From Acinetobacter shaoyimingii (lineage in GTDB: Bacteria; Pseudomonadota; Gammaproteobacteria; Pseudomonadales; Moraxellaceae), in contig NZ_CP049801.1 in assembly GCF_011578045.1 (NCBI RefSeq), positions 2,294,001 to 2,358,000 of the forward strand: DNA of 64,000 nt, written 5' to 3'. Position numbers and translations under genes: made by a program. The notes beneath the pieces were generated by a model. That model saw only the letters and a program-made list of their open reading frames with translations. It did no database searches and had not been told where the DNA came from. Position 1 is the stretch's first letter, and the number at the start of each line of letters is the position of its first letter. Positions 1 to 11,177 of this stretch are shown here, one piece after another.

Positions 1-368
1 GGGTAACGTAGTTTATAAAGGATGACATATCGGTACATCGCTCTTTGCAGCGCACGACTGCCCCAATACGCCTCTTCAATAATCGTATCACCACTGAAAA
101 ATGCATGATGAACTTTACCATCTGCAATAAAATCTCGTTCCGTGATGGTTGAGAATCCAACAAGTTTGTCCGACTTAGGATCACGAACAATAAATACCCC
201 TGTCTTCTCAGATAGATCTGATTCAAACAATTCAAGCGAGGTATTTAAGTAGTACTGTTCAAATATGGCATACATGCATTGAATATCAAGTTTTGATAAT
301 CCTTTAACGGGTTTGTATTCACTATATGGCTCTTTTTTTAACTTTCTGAGTAATTTTAATTCCAGCAT
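1..368 (-). CDS. Unknown protein, N-terminal part (truncated by window edge)
   Basis: Reading the minus strand gives an open frame of about 122 codons that runs off the window start. I start it at the ATG at 368, because an AGGA lies about 6 nt upstream; an in-frame ATG six bases earlier (374) sits almost on the Shine-Dalgarno and is less likely. The visible part begins MLELKLLRKLKKEPY and includes KLVGFSTITERDF, which resembles the central strand of GNAT-type acyltransferases ('still able to host' beta-bulge region), but the diagnostic acetyl-CoA loop is not in the window. Function is therefore unassigned. Confidence 0.6.
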   Translation of the reverse strand, partial: MLELKLLRKLKKEPYSEYKPVKGLSKLDIQCMYAIFEQYYLNTSLELFESDLSEKTGVFIVRDPKSDKLVGFSTITERDFIADGKVHHAFFSGDTIIEEAYWGSRALQRAMYRYVILYKLRY

Positions 369-374
369 AGTCAT

Positions 375-711
375 TCCTTGCTTCTACAATATTTACGCTC
401 TATTTTTTTATTAAAAACACCGAATATCAGATTCCTTGATATTTCCAGTTATTTTAGTCAAGGGCGTATATTTTATGCAAACCAAATCACAATTTTATCT
501 CAAAAAACATAAAAAACATAATAAAAAAGCCGACAATTGTCGGCTTTTTTATTCTAGAATAAAGATTGAATTTCAATCAAATTAAGTTAAAGTCTTTGGT
601 TTTCTTGACTTAAATTCGCTTATCTTAAATTCAAATTTTAGCTAAGCAAGTTCACCTCAGATCAAAAGTTTGTTACATCCAATGTGAATAATATCCAGCC
701 TCTAACCATCA
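375..711. other. Intergenic region holding the clpB terminator
   Basis: About 340 bases without a gene. The only structure I see is the perfect palindromic terminator at 523-550. The rest is AT-rich and presumably carries the promoter of the leftward truncated gene. Confidence 0.6.
523..550 (-). terminator. Rho-independent terminator of clpB
   Basis: A perfect 28-nt palindrome with a GC-rich GCCGACAATTGTCGGC core flanked by six A and six T. It lies downstream of clpB on the minus strand; being symmetrical it could act in both directions. Confidence 0.85.
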
Positions 712-3291
712 TTAACTCAATTTCAACTTTTCAAAACTTAATGCTCCAGCATCTCCTTTCACCAAGATCGTATCACCCGGAACAAAATCACCAGCTAGGA
801 TCTTTTGCGCCAAGCTATTTTCAACTTGTTGTTGGATTGCACGTTTCAATGGGCGCGCACCATATACAGGATCAAAACCTGCATTAATCAATATATCAAA
901 TGCAGTATCATCAACAGAAAGTTTCAATTCACGATCACCTAAACGGTTACGTAAACGCTCTAATTGGATATCTGCAATGCCACGTATTTGTGATTTTTTC
1001 AATGAATGGAAAATCACCAATTCATCAATACGGTTTATGAATTCAGGGCGGAAATGCTCCGATACTGCATTCATCACTGCTTGACGAACTTCGTCATCAC
1101 TAGCATCTTGACCCAATTCACGCACATCACTTGAACCTAAGTTCGAAGTCATCACAATGACTGTGTTTTTAAAGTCGATCAGACGACCTTGTGAATCAGT
1201 TAAGCGTCCATCATCTAACACTTGCAGTAAGATGTTAAATACATCTGGATGTGCTTTTTCTACTTCATCAAATAACACTACACTGTAGGGTTTACGACGC
1301 ACAGCTTCAGTGAGTAAACCACCTTCTTCATAACCGACATATCCTGGAGGCGCACCCACCAAACGGCTTACAGAGTGTTTCTCCATAAACTCAGACATGT
1401 CGATACGAATCATCGCATCATCACTATCAAACAAGAAGTTTGCCAAAGCTTTAGTCAATTCGGTTTTACCCACACCTGTTGGTCCAAGGAACAAGAATGA
1501 TCCACTAGGACGGTTTGGATCGGATAGACCGGCACGTGAACGGCGTACTGCATTCGATACAGCCACCACAGCTTCGTCTTGACCTACAACACGGTTGTGT
1601 AAGAACTCTTCCATATGAAGCAGTTTTTCACGCTCACCTTGAAGCATTTTCGATACTGGAATACCCGTTGCCGCACTCACGACTTCAGCAATCTCATTTT
1701 CAGTGACTTTAGTACGAATGAGTTTTGGCTCTTCATTCACTTCAGCCACTTCTTCTTCGTTTAAGCGTTTTTGCAGTTCTGGAATCACGCCATATTGCAA
1801 ACGACTTGCCTCTGCCAAATCACCTTCACGTTGTGCCTTTTCAAACGCTGTACGGGCTTTATCCAATTCAATTTGCGCTTGATTAGTTCCATCGACTAAG
1901 CGTTTTTCTGCAATCCACTGTTCTTCCAAATCACTGTATTCTTTCTGCACTTCAGCAATTTGATTTTCCAAATGGGTGACTTCCGCTTTGCTGACCGAAT
2001 CCGCATCTTTTTTCACGGCTTCCAATTGCATTTTCAATTGAATTAAACGACGATCCAAACGGTCGAGTGGCTCTGGTTTAGAGTCAATTTCCATTTTGAT
2101 ACGTGAAGCCGCCTCATCAATCAAATCAATGGCTTTATCAGGCAATTGACGATCAGTGATATAACGATGCGACATTTTCGCAGCAGCGATGATTGCTGAG
2201 TCCAAAATTTGCACCCCGTGATGGGTAGCATATTTCTCTTTAAGTCCACGTAAAATGGCAATGGTATCTTCCACACTTGGTTCATCGACCAAGACTTTTT
2301 GGAAACGACGTTCTAGCGCAGCATCTTTTTCAATGAATTGACGATATTCATCTAAAGTGGTCGCACCTACACAGCGAAGCTCACCACGTGCCAATGCAGG
2401 TTTCAGCATATTGCCTGCATCCATTGCACCATCACCTTTACCTGCACCCACCAGTGTATGCAACTCATCGATGAATAAGATGATTTCACCATCAAATTTG
2501 GCTAAATCTTTAAGTACGGCTTTTAAACGCTCTTCAAATTCACCACGATATTTAGCACCTGCAAGCAACGAACCCAAATCTAAAGATAAAACACGTTTAC
2601 CTTTTAAGCTCTCTGGCACTTCACCATTGACAATACGCTGCGCCAAACCTTCTACAATGGCAGTTTTACCCACCCCTGGTTCACCAATTAATACTGGGTT
2701 ATTTTTGGTACGACGTGACAACACCTGAATGGTGCGACGAATTTCTTCATCACGACCAATCACAGGGTCTAACTTGCCTGCCATTGCACGCTCAGTTAAA
2801 TCAATGGTGTATTTATTCAATGAATCACGTTGATCTTCATGATTATTTGCCATGACTTTGTCGCCACCTCGAATATTTTCAATTGCTTTACGTAATTTTT
2901 CTGTCGTTACACCAACACTTGTCAGTAAGTTTTTCGTCGCACCGGTCTCCGCAAGCGCCAAGATGACCCAATCTGTCGATAAAAACTCATCTCCCGCTTT
3001 TTGCGCATAGCTATCTGCCAAATTAAGGGCACGAACCGCCTCAGGGTTTAGATTGATATCCCCTGTAGGATTTGAAAGTTTCGCTGCATCATTTAACGCT
3101 TGATCAAGCTTAGTTTGTAGATCACGCAGGTTCGCACCAGCTTGCTGCAATAAGCTAATATTTGATGGCTCTTCCAATAAAGCCGATAAAATATGAATAC
3201 CTTCAATTGCGGTATGATCTTTACCCATCGCTAAAGATTGTGCGTCAGATAAAGCTTGCTGCAAGCGATTTGTAAATTTTTCAAAACGCAT
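712..3291 (-). CDS. clpB: ATP-dependent disaggregase ClpB
   Basis: Hsp100 chaperone that works with DnaK to pull polypeptides out of aggregates in the cytoplasm after heat stress. The 859-aa product has the full family layout: two Clp N repeats ([11 protein letters not shown] start), first AAA+ module with Walker A GEPGVGKT and Walker B DELHTL, the long coiled-coil middle domain (about residues 405-525), and a second AAA+ module with GPTGVGKT and DEVEKAH. I place the start at 3291: AGGA sits 8 nt upstream. A GTG further out at 3306 would overlap that Shine-Dalgarno. A sigma-32-type promoter lies 40-65 bp upstream (separate entry), as expected for a heat-shock gene. Confidence 0.97.
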   Translation of the reverse strand: MRFEKFTNRLQQALSDAQSLAMGKDHTAIEGIHILSALLEEPSNISLLQQAGANLRDLQTKLDQALNDAAKLSNPTGDINLNPEAVRALNLADSYAQKAGDEFLSTDWVILALAETGATKNLLTSVGVTTEKLRKAIENIRGGDKVMANNHEDQRDSLNKYTIDLTERAMAGKLDPVIGRDEEIRRTIQVLSRRTKNNPVLIGEPGVGKTAIVEGLAQRIVNGEVPESLKGKRVLSLDLGSLLAGAKYRGEFEERLKAVLKDLAKFDGEIILFIDELHTLVGAGKGDGAMDAGNMLKPALARGELRCVGATTLDEYRQFIEKDAALERRFQKVLVDEPSVEDTIAILRGLKEKYATHHGVQILDSAIIAAAKMSHRYITDRQLPDKAIDLIDEAASRIKMEIDSKPEPLDRLDRRLIQLKMQLEAVKKDADSVSKAEVTHLENQIAEVQKEYSDLEEQWIAEKRLVDGTNQAQIELDKARTAFEKAQREGDLAEASRLQYGVIPELQKRLNEEEVAEVNEEPKLIRTKVTENEIAEVVSAATGIPVSKMLQGEREKLLHMEEFLHNRVVGQDEAVVAVSNAVRRSRAGLSDPNRPSGSFLFLGPTGVGKTELTKALANFLFDSDDAMIRIDMSEFMEKHSVSRLVGAPPGYVGYEEGGLLTEAVRRKPYSVVLFDEVEKAHPDVFNILLQVLDDGRLTDSQGRLIDFKNTVIVMTSNLGSSDVRELGQDASDDEVRQAVMNAVSEHFRPEFINRIDELVIFHSLKKSQIRGIADIQLERLRNRLGDRELKLSVDDTAFDILINAGFDPVYGARPLKRAIQQQVENSLAQKILAGDFVPGDTILVKGDAGALSFEKLKLS

Positions 3292-3329
3292 TCTTATTTT
3301 CCTCACAACAAATTCTGTACTTGAGTAAT

Positions 3330-3357
3330 AGATGGGAACACTTTGATCAATTTCAAG
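3330..3357 (-). promoter_or_regulatory. Sigma-32 (RpoH) type promoter of clpB
   Basis: On the minus strand CTTGAAA (3357-3351), 13 nt, then TCCCATCT (3337-3330). This matches the RpoH consensus CTTGAAA / CCCCATNT at 7 of 7 and 7 of 8 positions, and lies about 40 bp before the clpB start. Seen directly; activity is inferred. Confidence 0.8.
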
Positions 3358-3545
3358 GGGATTTTTATATATTTTTCAAATACTTAATATATAAACAACA
3401 GGATGTAATGCAGTATTAATATTTGTGCTTAGACTTGATTTTTCAAGTGCTTACTTAGAAAAAACTATGGATGATTCAACCTCCGTATCTTTTTTAAGCA
3501 TTTCATTTAAAATATACCGATATTGTGACTTCTAGAATAAAAACT

Positions 3546-4697
3546 ATGTTGAATTTGAGTAAGCCTATCTTAATTATTCTTTTATCTGGTTTCCTAACTG
3601 CTTGTGGCTATCAAAGTAGCAATAGCAAAAAATATCCCCACAAACACATCCAAGTACTTTCACCAAAAGTACAAGACATTGAAATGACTTGGATCAACAA
3701 GGAACATTATGGTCAATACTCCTTTGATTTTAATGATCAAGACATGTTCTACAACTGTTCAAATAAAAATGATTCACTGTGTGTCTATAATTTTCAAAAT
3801 AAAACTATTCAAAAATTCACACTGCCTGAAGCGAAGCTCGATTTAATCTACGATTCTTTAAACATCCAAGACATACAATTTATAGATCCCCATAACGTAA
3901 TGATCATACAGACTGATCACGCACACACTCAGAAGAACGTCTATTTATTCAATACACAAACTCAACAATTCCAACAGTCAGATATCTTTGACCATCGGGA
4001 ATTTACACAAAATGTTATTCATTTACTGGTACAACAAGGTATTTATCAAATTGATAATACAGATGGACATGTTTCATATCACTCCTCACAAGTTGTTGAA
4101 GACGTGAATGTCACAGCTGCTTCAACTGCAATAGAAGATTTCAAAATAACCGACATCAATTTGCAGGATCTTAAAGAGATTTGGTTGTGTCTAAAAAATA
4201 TATTTAGTTTTTCTATCGAACTGCCTTCAAACGGATTAGCGCATGGTGATTTCTACATTTCACCTACTGATCAATTTGATGATCGATTTAAATTAGAGTT
4301 TTCTAGGTATTTAGAAGCACATCAAGTCCGCTGTTTTTTTGATGTAGACGGTCATGGTAATCTTTTGTTACAAACCACTCATCGGGCAATTTTCATCCCA
4401 TATTTTATTGAGAAAGGACTTTTTCAGGAATTTTGGAAAATTCCCTCTTGTGGTGAAATAAAACAAATATCTCCTGTCACAACTCAATATTTAAAATATA
4501 CCAGCATTGATAAAGTCAAAAGCTCAGGTAATCATTTTATGTTTTGGTTTGATCCAATCGGTTTTGATGTCTTTGAAATAGAGCAAAATGATAATACAAA
4601 ACAGTTCAAAATGCCTATAAATGAAGCGATTTTATATAAAATTAACAATGAAATTATTGTAGTTGGAGATCAAAAAATTTACATAATCCATAATTAG
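3546..4697 (+). CDS. Unknown lipoprotein
   Basis: Product of 383 aa with a lipoprotein signal peptide: a lysine, a hydrophobic stretch (ILIILLSG) and lipobox LTAC with the lipidated Cys at residue 20. I start at the ATG at 3546 because it gives a normal signal peptide length; an upstream GTG at 3525 is in frame and would add seven residues. The mature protein is rich in aromatic and acidic residues with recurring short strand-like segments (VYLFNTQTQQF, KIYIIHN), so a beta-propeller-like fold is possible, but I recognise no family. It stands alone, divergent from clpB, and shares a bidirectional terminator with the OsmC gene. Confidence 0.75.
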   Translation: MLNLSKPILIILLSGFLTACGYQSSNSKKYPHKHIQVLSPKVQDIEMTWINKEHYGQYSFDFNDQDMFYNCSNKNDSLCVYNFQNKTIQKFTLPEAKLDLIYDSLNIQDIQFIDPHNVMIIQTDHAHTQKNVYLFNTQTQQFQQSDIFDHREFTQNVIHLLVQQGIYQIDNTDGHVSYHSSQVVEDVNVTAASTAIEDFKITDINLQDLKEIWLCLKNIFSFSIELPSNGLAHGDFYISPTDQFDDRFKLEFSRYLEAHQVRCFFDVDGHGNLLLQTTHRAIFIPYFIEKGLFQEFWKIPSCGEIKQISPVTTQYLKYTSIDKVKSSGNHFMFWFDPIGFDVFEIEQNDNTKQFKMPINEAILYKINNEIIVVGDQKIYIIHN

Positions 4698-4722
4698 TTT
4701 GGTTTTAGAACATACTTTTTGT

Positions 4723-4753
4723 AAAAAAAAGGCAACTATATAGTCACCTTTTT
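4723..4753. terminator. Bidirectional Rho-independent terminator
   Basis: AAAAGG...CCTTTTT arms with an ACTATATAGT core and a two-base internal mismatch, between the convergent lipoprotein gene (+) and OsmC gene (-). A and T runs on both sides allow either direction. Confidence 0.7.
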
Positions 4754-4769
4754 ATCTTGACTTTTAAAA

Positions 4770-5192
4770 TTAAATTTCTTCAATAATTTCAAAATCATGG
4801 GTGATTTCAACACCACCGTCAGAGAGCATCTTACTCGCTGAACAATATTTCTCAGCTGACAGCTCAACCGCTTTTGCGACTTGCTTCTCTTTTACAGCTT
4901 TTCCTGTGATAACGAAGTGTAAATGAATCTTGGTAAATACAGCTGGAATTGTGTCAGCACGATCAGCTTTGAGCTCACATACAACTCCTGTCACATCTTG
5001 TCGAGATTTCTTTAAAATGGTCACAATATCAAAGGAAGCACACCCACCAAGTCCCATTAATATAAGCTCCATAGGACGTGGACCACGGTTTTCTCCACCG
5101 TAAGCTTCAGCACCATCCATCACAATTTCGTGACCACTCTCAGATTTTGCTTCAAAAGCAACATTCTCTAACCAATGTACACTTGTATGCAT
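4770..5192 (-). CDS. OsmC family peroxiredoxin-like protein (YhfA type)
   Basis: 140-aa OsmC/Ohr superfamily protein. The two family cysteines are visible: C51 in GLGGCASFD and C117 in EKYCSASKM, the pair used for thiol-dependent peroxide reduction in characterised members. The sequence is closest to the YhfA branch, whose substrate is not settled. It is divergent from the CRP/Vfr gene, an arrangement also seen in Escherichia coli (yhfA-crp), so the two probably share a control region at 5193-5342. Confidence 0.85.
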   Translation of the reverse strand: MHTSVHWLENVAFEAKSESGHEIVMDGAEAYGGENRGPRPMELILMGLGGCASFDIVTILKKSRQDVTGVVCELKADRADTIPAVFTKIHLHFVITGKAVKEKQVAKAVELSAEKYCSASKMLSDGGVEITHDFEIIEEI

Positions 5193-5342
5193 TGCAACTA
5201 CCTAAAAAAAGCTATAAATTTACTAAGTACTGTACACTAGCATAAATTGAGTTGATAAGGAATTTCAGCTCTTCTGCTTCGACGTGACGAGTTCAACTCA
5301 GATCATTGATCTAGTAATTATCCAATTCGGAATTTAAAAAGC

Positions 5343-6053
5343 ATGACTTCTAATTTATCACAACTTAGTACAGACGCTTTGTCACCAGGACAACTGCCTG
5401 AATCTGTCAAAGCTTTGCTCAAACGTGCCCACATCAATCGCTTTCCAAAACGTACACCAATCATTGATGCAGGCACTGAGTCAAAATCTCTGTATTTAAT
5501 TTTAAAAGGGTCCGTTTCAATTATTTTACGTGAAGATGATGATCGTGAAATCGTTGTTGCATATTTAAACCCAGGGGACTTTTTCGGGGAAATGGGATTG
5601 TTTGAAACAAACCCACAACGTACAGCGGAAGTAAGAACTCGCGATGTTTGTGAGATTGCTGAAATTTCGTATGCCAATTTCCACGAAGTAAGTAAACAAT
5701 ATCCAGACCTTAGCTATGCAGTATTTGCTCAGCTGGTTCGTCGATTAAAAAATACAACACGTAAAGTAACTGACCTTGCTTTTATTGATGTGTCAGGTCG
5801 TATTGCTCGTTGTTTAATTGACTTATCTTCACAGCCAGAAGCAATGATCTTACCTAATGGTCGCCAGATCCGCATTACACGCCAAGAAATTGGTCGTATT
5901 GTCGGTTGTTCTCGAGAAATGGTGGGCCGTGTGCTCAAAACACTCGAAGAACAAGGCATGATCGAAACGGATGGTAAAGCTATTTTGATTTTCGATGCAT
6001 CTCTTGATGCAGCAAATGCAGTGACAGATTTTGAAGAGAATGATGACGAATAA
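5343..6053 (+). CDS. vfr: CRP/Vfr-family cAMP-responsive regulator
   Basis: 236-aa transcription factor. Residues about 25-140 form the cyclic-nucleotide-binding beta-roll; the phosphate-binding cassette is visible as GDFFGEMGLF (78-87) and RTAEVRT (93-99). A long dimer helix follows, then a winged helix-turn-helix with ITRQEIGRIVGCSREMVGRV (177-196), which contains the CRP recognition helix. In Pseudomonas the Vfr member controls virulence, type IV pili and cAMP signalling; this matches the fimX-like gene elsewhere in the window, though no direct link is shown. The N-terminus is about 15 residues longer than E. coli CRP. Confidence 0.93.
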   Translation: MTSNLSQLSTDALSPGQLPESVKALLKRAHINRFPKRTPIIDAGTESKSLYLILKGSVSIILREDDDREIVVAYLNPGDFFGEMGLFETNPQRTAEVRTRDVCEIAEISYANFHEVSKQYPDLSYAVFAQLVRRLKNTTRKVTDLAFIDVSGRIARCLIDLSSQPEAMILPNGRQIRITRQEIGRIVGCSREMVGRVLKTLEEQGMIETDGKAILIFDASLDAANAVTDFEENDDE

Positions 6054-6075
6054 CTTGTCATAATTTTCCACCACT

Positions 6076-6103
6076 AAAGCAGATCACGGGATCTGCTTTT
6101 TTA
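6076..6103 (+). terminator. Rho-independent terminator of the CRP/Vfr gene
   Basis: Stem AAAGCAGAT / ATCTGCTTT around a six-base loop, followed by a T run. Confidence 0.85.
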
Positions 6104-6241
6104 TTGTCCAAAATCAACCTTAAAAGTATTTACTTGTATTTTTTATACATAAGTTTTTTAGATTTTAGAATTAAGCAAATCCACAATCTCAGCTAAGATA
6201 ATCATACTTTTATACAATATAGAGAATAAGGAAAATCCTGC

Positions 6242-7291
6242 ATGCAATTTAAACCACTTGCCAATACGGGTATTTTAGTTCCAGAGATTTGTTTAGGCAC
6301 CATGACATTTGGTGAGCAAAATACGCAGTCTGAGGCTTTTGAACAGCTCGAATATGCCCTCGATCGCGGACTCAATTTTTGGGATACCGCCGAGATGTAC
6401 CCCGTCCCTCCCAAACCAGAAACACAAGGTGCAACAGAAAGCATTTTAGGCAACTGGATTACACAGCGTGGTGGACGTGACCAATTGTTTATTGCCTCTA
6501 AAATTGCAGGTCCTTCACAAGGCGGTAGCCATATCCGTGATGGTCAAACACGATTCAATAAAGCCGATATTGAAAGTGCGCTAGATGGTAATTTAAAGCG
6601 CCTACAAACAGATTATATCGACCTCTATCAATTGCACTGGCCACAACGCCCAACCACTTTCTTTGGTAAACTCGGCTATGGTAATCAAGATACCAATGAA
6701 CAGCGTGAAGTGACCGCCTTAGAAGAAACGTTGTCAGCATTAAGTGATGAAGTAAAAAAAGGGCGTATTCGTTATATTGGCCTTTCCAACGAAACACCGT
6801 GGGGTACTTTAAAATTCTTACATTTGGCTGAAAAATTAGGTTTAGAAAAATTTGTCAGTGTGCAAAACCCATATAGCTTACTGAATCGCACTTATGAGAC
6901 AGGTATGTCTGAAATTGCGCATTATGAAGGTGTTGGCTTATTGGCTTATTCACCACTTGCTTTCGGATACCTGACTGGAAAATTCCGCAATGGTGCTCGT
7001 CCTGCCAATGCACGTGTAACTTTATTCTCTCGTTTTAGTCGCTACAGCAACCCAGAAAGTGAATGGGCAACTGAACAGTACGCACAGCTCGCAGAAAAAC
7101 ATGGTTTAACTTTAACGCAGCTTGCTTTAGCTTTCATTAAACAGCAGTTCTTTGTCACCTCAACCATTATTGGCGCAACCAATCTAGATCAACTGAAGGA
7201 AAATATCGATGCTTTTGATATAGACTTATCAGATGAGATATTACAAGGCATTGAGGCTATTCACAAACAACAACCCAACCCTGCGCCATGA
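6242..7291 (+). CDS. Aldo/keto reductase, Tas family
   Basis: 349-aa NADPH-dependent oxidoreductase of the aldo-keto reductase superfamily. The (alpha/beta)8 signature residues are present: Asp and Tyr in FWDTAEMYP (near residue 55), Lys in IASKIAGP, and His in LYQLHWPQ. The insert with PVPPKPETQG is typical of the E. coli Tas branch. Physiological substrate is not known. It is a single gene with its own terminator and no evident partner. Confidence 0.9.
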   Translation: MQFKPLANTGILVPEICLGTMTFGEQNTQSEAFEQLEYALDRGLNFWDTAEMYPVPPKPETQGATESILGNWITQRGGRDQLFIASKIAGPSQGGSHIRDGQTRFNKADIESALDGNLKRLQTDYIDLYQLHWPQRPTTFFGKLGYGNQDTNEQREVTALEETLSALSDEVKKGRIRYIGLSNETPWGTLKFLHLAEKLGLEKFVSVQNPYSLLNRTYETGMSEIAHYEGVGLLAYSPLAFGYLTGKFRNGARPANARVTLFSRFSRYSNPESEWATEQYAQLAEKHGLTLTQLALAFIKQQFFVTSTIIGATNLDQLKENIDAFDIDLSDEILQGIEAIHKQQPNPAP

Positions 7292-7410
7292 GCATAAAAC
7301 AAAACACTGCTTTTTTTAATACAAAATTAAGGCAAGTTGTTACTCTGATTTTATGTAAATCGAATTCAAATTATTGATTTAATAATAGATAAATCATCAA
7401 AAAATACATT

Positions 7411-7438
7411 AAAAAAGGATGCCTCAGCATCCTTTTTT
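7411..7438. terminator. Bidirectional Rho-independent terminator
   Basis: AAAAAAGGATGC / GCATCCTTTTTT with a four-base CTCA loop, between convergent aldo/keto reductase (+) and M48 peptidase (-) genes. Confidence 0.9.
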
Positions 7439-7455
7439 ATCTTAAAGCGGTAAGA

Positions 7456-8259
7456 CTATCGACGATTTTGATTATAAATCGCTTGAGCTGCAGGCAAATT
7501 CTTTTGCATGGCTTGAATACGTTGAGCGTTTGATGGGTGTGTAGATAAGAATGAAGGACTACCACCACTGCTCGCCTTAGCCATTTTTTCCCACAATGTA
7601 ATTGCAGCCTGAGGATTATAACCAGCACGCGCCATTAACATTAAGCCACCTTCATCAGCACGGCTTTCTAAATTACGTGAATATGGTAGGCCAACCCCCA
7701 ACTGTGATCCGATTTGAGCCAACGCAGCACCACCATCACCCACACCTGCAGCACTCAAACCAACGCCTAAGGCTAAGTTAGTAAGCGCCTGTGAACCCAT
7801 TTTACTTTTTGCGTGTTCTTCTAAAGCATGCACCATCTCATGCCCCATGATGGCAGCAATTTCGGCATCCGTTAGATTTAAACGATCAACAATCCCTGTA
7901 TAGAAAACAACTTTACCACCAGGCAACACAGAAGCATTAAGCTCATTGGATTTAATCACAGACACTTGCCACTGGAATGCTTGCCCAGTTTGATTCATCT
8001 GATCTGCATATGGACGTAAACGATTATAGACATTAGTAATACGTCGATACGTTGTTGAACTCGTATCTAACAACCCCTTGCTTCTCGCCTCACTGATAGC
8101 TTGGTTATAACTCTGTGCCGCAGATGCATTTAATGTCGCTGTATCTGCTCCAGCCATATCAGCAAAAGTCGCACAGCCTGAAATCGTAATTGTTGAAACA
8201 GCCAATATACTCATGAACACATTTTTGTTCGTGATTTTATTGATTATTGAGCTTTTCAT
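7456..8259 (-). CDS. M48-family metalloprotease lipoprotein (copy A)
   Basis: 267-aa exported zinc peptidase of the M48 (Ste24/BepA/LoiP-like) family. A signal peptide ends in lipobox ISGC with Cys29. The zinc motif is HEMVH at 140-144 within a long helix, and the third ligand glutamate lies in SRADEGG further on. I start at MKSS (8259) rather than the in-frame codon at 8274, because MKSSIINK is a normal signal-peptide head. Relatives are outer-membrane quality-control proteases. A paralogue of nearly the same length is at 8824-9627, suggesting tandem duplication. Confidence 0.9.
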   Translation of the reverse strand: MKSSIINKITNKNVFMSILAVSTITISGCATFADMAGADTATLNASAAQSYNQAISEARSKGLLDTSSTTYRRITNVYNRLRPYADQMNQTGQAFQWQVSVIKSNELNASVLPGGKVVFYTGIVDRLNLTDAEIAAIMGHEMVHALEEHAKSKMGSQALTNLALGVGLSAAGVGDGGAALAQIGSQLGVGLPYSRNLESRADEGGLMLMARAGYNPQAAITLWEKMAKASSGGSPSFLSTHPSNAQRIQAMQKNLPAAQAIYNQNRR

Positions 8260-8381
8260 TATTGTGAACTCCACCCATTAAAAAATTAATATCGTCAATC
8301 AATATTAAGCTGAATTATATTCGAGCTAACTTGTCTATAGAAATAGCATTCTCTTGATTTAAATATGATTTTTGTAATCAG

Positions 8382-8699
8382 CTATTTATTTAAAAATTGA
8401 ATACCTAACCAGTAAATTAAACACAATATATTCAAGGCCAAATAAAAATGACCCACCGTAGCAATGTGATTTTCAACATTGATATTATTTCTTTTGATGA
8501 TTAATAAAGTATTCTGTATCAAGATAATAGGCACCAATATACAGGCAATAACCACTGACAACCCAATCAAAGCTTGATAAATCAATTGTGGATCTGAAGT
8601 TTGCGCTCGAATGATGAGCATCGCTATGGTTGGTGCACCCCCCATAGCAAAAAGTAATGAATAAAAAATGGTTTTTGCTATATTGGGTTGTATTGTCAT
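8382..8699 (-). CDS. Small membrane protein of unknown function
   Basis: 105 aa with three predicted membrane segments: IFYSLLFAMGGAPTIAMLII, the stretch from ALIGLSV to QNTLLII, and FYLALNILCLIYWLGI near the C-terminus. No family is recognised. It lies between the two M48 peptidase copies on the same strand, but more than 120 bases separate it from each and a terminator precedes it, so co-transcription with copy B is unlikely. Confidence 0.65.
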   Translation of the reverse strand: MTIQPNIAKTIFYSLLFAMGGAPTIAMLIIRAQTSDPQLIYQALIGLSVVIACILVPIILIQNTLLIIKRNNINVENHIATVGHFYLALNILCLIYWLGIQFLNK

Positions 8700-8774
8700 A
8701 AGCTTAGATTCATTTTATTTTAAACTGATTTTTAACCTAATTTTATCAGGTTCGAAACTACACTTTAGTCTGTA

Positions 8775-8799
8775 AAAAAGATGCCCTAAGGCATCTTTT
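8775..8799 (-). terminator. Rho-independent terminator of M48 copy B
   Basis: AAAAGATGCC / GGCATCTTTT with a CTAA loop, downstream of the leftward gene ending at 8824. Confidence 0.85.
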
Positions 8800-8823
8800 G
8801 CTTAAAGACTTCAAAATCAGTGT

Positions 8824-9627
8824 TTATTTTCTTTTTTGACTTGCAGCATAAAGTTGTTTGGCTTCAGGCATACTTTTTTTCAAATCGGTAATACGATCAT
8901 TGTTGGATGGATGTGTTGATGTGAATTTTTGCACACCATTGGTACTACCACCATCAGCTTTATTCATTTTTTCCCAAACGGTAATGGCAGCCTCAGGGTT
9001 ATATCCTGCTTTTGCCATCAGCATTAAACCACCACGGTCAGCTTTCGACTCAAGGCTGCGTGAATACGGCAAACCAACACCATATTTACTGCCTATATCG
9101 ACTGCTTTTGTCCCCATATCTCCAAGTTTTTGACCTGCATAATCTTTACCGAATTTGACAGCCAAGTTGGTGATTTTTGTTGCACCCGCACTGCGCTTAG
9201 AATGCTCTTCCAATGCATGGGTCATTTCATGCCCCATGATGGCAGCAATTTCAGCATCGGTGAGTTTCAGTTTATTTACAATCCCTGTAAAGAATACAAC
9301 CTTTCCACCTGGCATCACAAAGGCATTTAAATCATCAGATTTGAATACACTCAATTTCCAATCAAAGGCTTGTCCTGTTTGATTAGCTTGATCTGCATAA
9401 GGTTTCATTTTTAGAAAAACAGCGTTTACACGTTTATATGTAGATGATGTGGTGTCTAAAGCTTTTTGCGATTTAGCACTATCGACCAAAAGTTGATAAT
9501 CCTGAGCAGCATTCATATTCAGCGTAGCCGAATCATTTCCTGTTAACTCTGCGACCGTGGTACAACCACTTAAACCAACAACAACTCCAAATGTTAATAC
9601 TAAGTTTTTATTCAACATGAATTTCAC
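8824..9627 (-). CDS. M48-family metalloprotease lipoprotein (copy B)
   Basis: 267-aa paralogue of the gene at 7456-8259, with the same order of features: lipobox LSGC (Cys22), an N-terminal helix rich in Asn/Ala (SATLNMNAAQDY), HEMTH zinc motif inside EIAAIMGHEMTHALEEHSKR, a third-ligand region SKADRGG, and the C-terminal FTSTHPSN. The third-ligand motif is SKADRGG against SRADEGG in copy A, so the residue after Asp differs. An alternative start three codons in (MLNK) is possible. It has its own terminator and probably its own promoter. Confidence 0.9.
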   Translation of the reverse strand: MKFMLNKNLVLTFGVVVGLSGCTTVAELTGNDSATLNMNAAQDYQLLVDSAKSQKALDTTSSTYKRVNAVFLKMKPYADQANQTGQAFDWKLSVFKSDDLNAFVMPGGKVVFFTGIVNKLKLTDAEIAAIMGHEMTHALEEHSKRSAGATKITNLAVKFGKDYAGQKLGDMGTKAVDIGSKYGVGLPYSRSLESKADRGGLMLMAKAGYNPEAAITVWEKMNKADGGSTNGVQKFTSTHPSNNDRITDLKKSMPEAKQLYAASQKRK

Positions 9628-9752
9628 CTTTATTTTTTGATTTTTAAGTCTTAATTTTTTTATAAAGCCGAAGGCTTAATTTACTATTATATATGATTAA
9701 GTCAGATTAATTAACGATCTAATTTATTATTTAATTTATTATTTAATATAGA

Positions 9753-9778
9753 AAAAAAGCTCCCGAAGGAGCTTTTTT
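9753..9778 (-). terminator. Rho-independent terminator of purA
   Basis: AAAAAAGCTCC / GGAGCTTTTTT with a CGAA tetraloop, 14 bases after the purA stop on the minus strand. Confidence 0.9.
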
Positions 9779-9791
9779 CTATTTATAAGTC

Positions 9792-11126
<1,335 letters not shown>

Positions 11127-11177
11127 TCATGCTGTTGAAATTAGAGAACTTATCTATTAACCAAAATAGATAAGCGA

